Shown here piece after piece: positions 58,769 to 64,000 of a stretch of DNA of 64,000 bases. The DNA lies in contig JAURVB010003359.1 of assembly GCA_033002965.1 (NCBI GenBank), positions 1 through 64,000 of the forward strand, in the 5' to 3' direction. Source of the stretch: Piper betle (Eukaryota; Streptophyta; Magnoliopsida; Piperales; Piperaceae). Made by a program: the position numbers and the translations under genes. Under the pieces are notes generated by a model. That model was not told the DNA's origin. It did not search any database and was given only the letters and a program-made list of their open reading frames with translations. Numbering within the stretch: position 1 is the stretch's first letter; each line of letters starts with the position of its first letter.

Positions 58769-58872
58769 TAGGGTTTTGGAGGGGACGCCATGGCCACGCC
58801 GCCGTCTTGTAGGGTTTAAGGCGTTCCCATTGGTGGAGGGGATTGTGGTTCGGCCCAAAGACACAAAGCCCA
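58769..58872 (-). promoter_or_regulatory. Telo-box and site II motifs upstream of NOP56
   Basis: On the minus strand AAACCCTA telo-boxes lie at 58776-58769 and 58817-58810, and TGGGCC/TGGGCT site II elements at 58857-58852 and 58872-58867. This pairing is well known in plant promoters of ribosome-biogenesis genes and suits NOP56. Confidence 0.7.
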
Positions 58873-59481
58873 TCGCCAGGGACGCCACTCAGTCAATAAT
58901 TAATTTCATTTTATGATGTAGAGCACCGATTGTTACCATGTCTATCACTTAAAAACAATTTATTCTTTAATTAACGGTGTTAGTACAGGGAGTGGTTAAG
59001 TGATGTTTTTGTTTAAAATAGGGCTTAAGTGATGAGTGGATTTAGTCAGGGTCTAAGCGATTATTTGATTAATTTTAAGGGGGCTAAATGACGTTTGTTC
59101 TTAAATAAAATAACATAAATAATATAAATTTTAATATCAAATATCACTTATTTACATCAGATATTATATATTTAAAAAATTCAAACCCGAATTCGATCCT
59201 AAACTATTTTAAATCAGCAGTTGTCGGATATCCAAACTCTTCTTTAAATGACCTGCTACTCATTTAAAAGTAAAACATCATCAATTATTTAACGGTAAAA
59301 TCTTCAAGTTAAAATAGAGTATAGTACTTTAATGTATGATAATAACAAAAAAATTTATAAAAAGAATAATATAATGATAATAATGATAGAAAACAAAAAA
59401 GAGTACAGAGAAAGACAAACAAATAAAGGGAAAAAGCTTTTAGGTCATTTCCAAATGGGAGAGGTGGACGGAAATTGTGGT
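58873..59481. other. Divergent intergenic region between NOP56 and MED22
   Basis: AT-rich spacer; the two start codons are ~2.8 kb apart, but the first exons (58716 and the leader around 59539) only ~820 bp. No other gene seen. Confidence 0.6.
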
Positions 59482-59518
59482 TGGGCCCACGGACAAGCCC
59501 AACGACTACGTGGGCTTA
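59482..59518 (+). promoter_or_regulatory. Site II-like motifs upstream of MED22
   Basis: A palindromic TGGGCCCA at 59482-59489, AAGCCCAA nearby and TGGGCTTA at about 59511 lie just ahead of the leader exon. Confidence 0.5.
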
Positions 59519-59538
59519 AGGTGTACCGATTTTAGAAG

Positions 59539-59708
59539 ATGAAACTGTCTAAAGCCCGTATCAACTCGTCGCCGTTCGCCGCCGCCGCTGCCTCCGCCTC
59601 CGCCGCCTCCGCCGCCTCCGCCGCCTCCGCCGCCTCCGCCGCCTCCGCCGCCTCCGCCGCCTCCGCCGCCGCCGCCTCCTTTGCAACCTTCTGGTTCACC
59701 ATCTACAG
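59539..59708 (+). CDS. Upstream ORF in the MED22 leader exon (first part)
   Basis: An ATG at 59539 opens MKLSKARINSSPF followed by Ala-Ala-Ser repeats and FATFWFTIYR. The likely donor is ACAG|GTATCT at 59708 and the acceptor TTCAG at 61454. Splicing would continue the frame as [10 protein letters not shown] and stop at TGA 61486-61488. That stop overlaps the MED22 start (ATGA), giving a 67-residue upstream ORF. Whether it is translated is unknown; it may dampen or couple MED22 translation. Confidence 0.5.
59588..59672. repeat. 9-bp GCCGCCTCC repeat
   Basis: About eight units coding Ala-Ala-Ser within the upstream ORF. Whole-unit length changes keep the frame. Confidence 0.95.
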
Positions 59709-60715
59709 GTATCTATCTATCTTAGTCCTCCAACTGATCCTAGGTAACATTTTTTGTAAGAAGTAATCTGTAAAAATGTATGGAGTGGATGATCCATGAA
59801 ATGGCTGTTATTCTGATGGTCGCGTATCCCATCATATTCTGTGTTGTTTCTTCGTTTTGCGCAAGCAGTTAATGATCTTTATGTGTGTGTGTTTTTTCCT
59901 GTTTGTGAAGTCAATAGCCACAATTGGATGTTGGAGTGTTTCATTACATCTGTTTGATCAATTTTTTTGTTTTTTTGTAAATTTGTTGTGATTTCGAAAT
60001 GACTGGATCTTTTTTTTAATAAAAAAAGCCTGCTTATGTGTTGTGGTTTCATTTGGGAGTTGATTCATTATGGACACGAACACCTTGTAGTTAGAGATTC
60101 AATATTGTTCTAGTAGTTTTGTAGCGGGCAGCTCATGTTTGTGGGGGGAATGGGTGTTGAACCCCTTTCTTTGTTGTGATTTTATCAGTTTAGGTTTGAA
60201 AAATGCTCCGAGGGCTTTATTGGTAGGAACTAAGATTTTTATTGTTGTTGCACTGCAGTGCTTCGGTTCATTAATTTGATCACATTCTTTGGCAGTTCAA
60301 TTTAGTTTATTTTGATTAAGCTAAAGTTCAGAAGAAAATGGATTTTTTATCATTCATTCAATCTCGAGCTCTGCTTTGCCTGGCTAATATCATATCTTTT
60401 AGCTTTGCATTGTAGCTGTTTAAATCTTTTCAAGTGGCACTCATTACTTCACATGCGTAACAACATTTTTTATAATCATTTTCTGTGTATTGGAGCCCAT
60501 AAATTAGTGGTAGGCTCTTGAAGCAGATCAAATTAGATCAAAGCATGTTGCATTGAAGTCTCATCCATGATTATTTTGTCATATGAACTGTTATGTGCAG
60601 AGATTTATTTTTAATTCTGATGAATTCCATATGAGATTAAATTGGGGAAAATGTGAATTTTTTACAAGCTTTTGAGTTTAGCAATTCCATGATTTATATC
60701 AGGCTGACTGTCCTT

Positions 60716-60846
60716 TTTTCTAAGTCAATCCTCCGTACACTCAAGAACTCACCCACACACACTCACACACAACAAAACTCTCCTCCCTAGCCCATGGAAT
60801 TGAATCATTGACCTCACACCCAAGCTTTTGACCTTAGCCAATACAC
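60716..60846 (-). mobile_element. tRNA-derived SINE in MED22 leader intron
   Basis: 131 bp flanked by a perfect 16-bp target duplication CAGGCTGACTGTCCTT (60700-60715 and 60847-60862). On the minus strand it starts GTGTATTGGCTAAGGTC (A-box-like), has GATTCAATTCC (B-box-like) about 40 bp on, a GT-rich middle and a short A tail. These are hallmarks of SINE insertion by target-primed reverse transcription. Confidence 0.85.
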
Positions 60847-61484
60847 CAGGCTGACTGTCCTTGAATTGGGAACACCACGCGTTATCTTAAATAGACTTGC
60901 TCCTATAAGATCACACCATATGAGCAAGCGTTTCTCCATGCCATCAGAAAGCATTTCATGCCTTTTAGACAAGCTCTTATGGCGAAAAAGTATTCAAGAA
61001 GTTCAAGCATTTCCAGCTTTTACATGAGTTGTTGGAGCATTTAAATCAACAATTCCCAGGATTTCAATCAATTAGTGCATTTCCTTCAATGAACTAGTAG
61101 TAATATTTTTTATACATTTACTGGTTTGAATGCTCATTCTCTATCGATTTTCATTATAGATCTCAATCATCTAGTTAAATAAGAGTAAAAATGTGTTCCA
61201 TGCACCCAATTTTCAGGTTATTTGTCTCAAGAGGAATACCCAGAGTTGATAGTTGGTTGGTTTTTGGTTTTTCCCTATTATATCTATGATTTTGTTTCAT
61301 ACTTCAAAATCTTTCTTATGGTTTTTATGCTTTTTTGCATGATATATAGGGTCAAGTAACAATTGAACTATGTTGTATTAATCTTTCAACTTCATTTTCC
61401 TTCTTCCTGTCTCTTATTTTTGACACCTATTCCATTGCATTTTTATGACTTCAGAAATCCACTTCATAACATTGGTCAAAGAGA

Positions 61485-63904
61485 ATGAACAAAGCAGGTC
61501 CGGGCCTGGGAGGAGCTGGAACTGGGCCCACGGCAGCCTCCGCTACAGCCGCAGCACAGAAGCAGAAGGCTCTTTTACAGCGTGTTGATAATGATGTCAA
61601 TAACATTGTTGACAATTTCACTAGTTTGGTCAATTGTGCTCGGGTATTCATACTTTTCGTCATTTTTTGTGATCATTGTGATAATGTATACCTTATCCCA
61701 TCGAGTAGAAGTCAGCTCTTTGTATTTGAATCACCAATTGATTTCTTTTGTCTTTGAGTTGACACTACAACCATTTTTCTTCTGTTAAGTTGGCAAGCTC
61801 CCCTCCCTTATGGATATCTTTAATGATGGGTTTCTAATTTTTTATCCATGATCATACTTGCTGGCGAGATCTTAAGCATTTTTTATGAATAGTTGAATAA
61901 CAATTAATGATGTAACTGAAGTAGTTGGATCATGATGACTTTCTTGCTAGGAAATTGTGTGACGACTATGGCTATTGACATACTATTTCCGCTTGGTCGT
62001 GTTTTAATTGTATTCTTGTTCAGATCAAGCTTCAGTCAAATCTGATCTGTGAAATCTCAAGAGTACACAACATGGCATGGTGCATGGTTTTTAGTTTATA
62101 CCATCATGAATGTGATAGAACCCATGTATTTTGTCCTTTTCTTTCATTGTTTTCTTTAAACTAATGAAGGTGTTTGCAGCAAATTCCTCGGAGTCATACT
62201 TATTATTTGATTGATTACAAACTTTATAGCTGGAAGAATGGTATCTTTTCTTGTCAATGAGACCTGTTTGCTCTTAGAGCTAAGAAAAATGTTCGCATTC
62301 ATCTAAGGGGGGACTTAAACACCAATTATGGACCGCCTTAATCTTCATTGATGTTCTGATGTTTGATAGTTGAATAGTTTTAGACATCTAAACAGATATT
62401 TCCAGTGCTTGACCATATAATTCTTTGAAAAATTATCATTTGGGGCAAATAGCCAGAAAGTTCTGAGAAATTGGAAAGGGGATTTGGATTATTTTTTCCC
62501 CGTCTTGGGTAAATTAAATATAAGATGCAATTTCATTGTGGTAGGTTAATGATCAGCCATTCAGGAACTCCCAGGAAGCATTTCAGATGGAGATGAGAGC
62601 AGCTAGAGTGGTATAGTTTCTAGTTCCTTTTGTCTTGTCCGTGGCTTTGGGAAGTATTCCATGGTGATTCATTGTGCCTGAAGTGCTGTTAGGAAACATG
62701 AAAGAAGCTTTGAAGTATTTGTTTTCTGACAAAATCTTGAATCTAAAAATGAGACTGTTCTAGAATCTAGATAGGTTTATGGTGAATGAGATAGTAATGG
62801 AAAGATGATGGTGCTTCCTTTTGAATTGATTTGAGTTGCATGGTGATCCACTCCTTTGATTATGACTGGGATGTTTACTTTCATTATGAGTTTTTATTGT
62901 TACCTTCCTTATTTAAGGGGTAAGGGAATTAGTAGCCTTCCATTTGATAGCTACCTCCTTTAGAAGTTGTCACTGTCTAGAAATATAGTAATGAACATTG
63001 ATAAAAACTAATTGATGATTTTTGTATTGGGGAGAGCCCCCATGGTTCTATTTTTAAGGGCCAAAATTAAAACCTTGCGGTGTTGTTTTGTTGGCTTTGC
63101 TCTGCATGCTGATTCCAATAAAATTTGCAGGTTCGCACTTATTACCAAAGACTACCCGCATAGTCTTTCCACACCGTGCCAACGCTCTATGCATCAAATA
63201 ATGATTCTGCTTTTCTGCACCATAGTAGCACTATTCCTTCATTAATTTTCTTTAAAACAGCATGAAGTTTGGATGATTTTTTTCCCATGGTAACCTGTGA
63301 ACAAAATATTTGTTTTTGAAATTGAAATCTTTCAAATTCTCGATGAAATAGGGAAAAGATGAATCTTATGTGTCCAAATTATTTTGCCATGGTTGGCGCA
63401 ACTTCATGTATCCTTCATTTGCTTGATTCTGCTGAAGCGTTCCTTCTCTTCAATATTAGGTTTCAGCACTTGCATCTTAATTATTTCTGTTCTTTTCATA
63501 TTCTGATGTTGGTCTAATTCTCAGACAAGGATGATCTTCAATTATATCCCACTGTTATAAGAACTAATTGGTGTAATTTGGTCGAAGCAGTGACTTTCAA
63601 AATGCTTTGGAAAGCGGTACTTTCCATTGTTTTCAATCCATAACATTACATTATACATTCTGGACAGGTCCAGTCAGCTGATTCACTCCTGAAATTAGTG
63701 TCTGAGCTCAAGCAAACAGCTATATTTTCTGGTTTTGCATTGTTGAATGAACACGTGGAGCAGAGAATTACAGACTTTCATCAGCAAGAGGACAAAACAG
63801 ACAGATTGCTGGAAAGAATAGGAGAGCAGGCTGCTGCCGGATTAAAAGAACTTGAATCTCACTATTATTCTTCTCTGCAGAGGGCATATCAGACTGACAT
63901 GTGA
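61485..63904 (+). CDS. MED22: Mediator complex subunit 22
   Basis: Three coding exons: 61485-61643, 62545-62610 and 63668-63904, each phase 0 with GT/AG edges (153 residues). The N-terminus is Gly/Ala-rich ([20 protein letters not shown]), then [56 protein letters not shown] and the C-terminal [14 protein letters not shown]. This matches the Surf5/MED22 family, a small helical head-module subunit bridging regulators and RNA polymerase II in the nucleus. Length is as usual for plants. A non-coding leader exon ends at 59708, with a ~1.75-kb intron holding a SINE. The gene appears intact. Confidence 0.93.
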
Positions 63905-64000
63905 GATTCACAATTCCTGCATTTGGTACTTTTTTCTTGTGCGTCACTTTGCTTGTGTATTTTAGTGTATTTGTATTTCCAATTTGAGTGGGTTTTTTTA

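Noticed and set aside
58409..58888. Minus-strand Pro/Arg-rich frames overlapping NOP56 exon 1
   Set aside because: Alternative frames of a GC-rich exon; the 58716 frame matches NOP56 and splices correctly.

Overview
This is a nuclear chromosome segment from a flowering plant. Evidence: plant-type LTR retrotransposons of both superfamilies, a DYW-class pentatricopeptide gene, a class III peroxidase, spliced NOP56, NPL4 and MED22 genes, telo-box and site II promoter motifs, and AT-rich intergenic DNA. The first exons of NPL4 and NOP56 are very GC-rich while later exons are not. That gradient is typical of monocots, so I lean to a monocot, possibly a non-grass one; this is an inference from composition only.

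Layout. 1-8.6 kb: broken exons of an unrecognised basic/Arg-Ser-rich protein, split by a decayed Ty1/copia element (minus strand) that is flanked by a 257-bp duplication of host exon/intron DNA and scrambled filler DNA. 8.6-12 kb: intergenic DNA with a foldback MITE and a hAT-like element. 12-18.2 kb: a partial NPL4 copy fused to the last exon of a peroxidase pseudogene; its exon is split by a TRIM element, one LTR of which holds a second small LTR element. 18.3-24.3 kb: a dead copia element (plus strand) with a solo LTR in its reverse transcriptase. 25.3-29.8 kb: a mitochondrial carrier pseudogene that keeps its introns. 31-35 kb: AT-rich DNA. 35.3-38 kb: a small acidic protein gene, then a decayed DYW-type PPR gene. 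38.4-39.2 kb: a hAT-like element with a CpG-rich core. 39.8-43.6 kb: the fuller NPL4 gene (minus), with one apparent frameshift and a long microsatellite in its promoter. 46.2-51.4 kb: a young Ty3/gypsy element (minus) with apparently identical LTRs. 52.5 kb: a foldback. 53.9-54.9 kb: a tandem TRIM array. 55.9-58.7 kb: NOP56 (minus). 59.5-63.9 kb: MED22 (plus), divergent from NOP56.

Function. The clearly live genes are housekeeping genes: NOP56 (box C/D snoRNP, rRNA 2'-O-methylation), MED22 (Mediator head), probably NPL4 (CDC48 cofactor in ubiquitin-dependent extraction), and a small acidic protein of unknown role. NOP56 and MED22 share a short divergent promoter region rich in telo-box and TGGGCC/TGGGCT motifs. 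Most of the rest is a record of transposition, double-strand-break repair and gene death. I see no undescribed multi-gene system. The most notable items are the peroxidase-NPL4 fusion, the templated filler DNA at the copia junction, the gypsy Gag frame that starts inside the LTR and reads through the primer binding site, and a MED22 upstream ORF whose stop overlaps the main start as AUGA.
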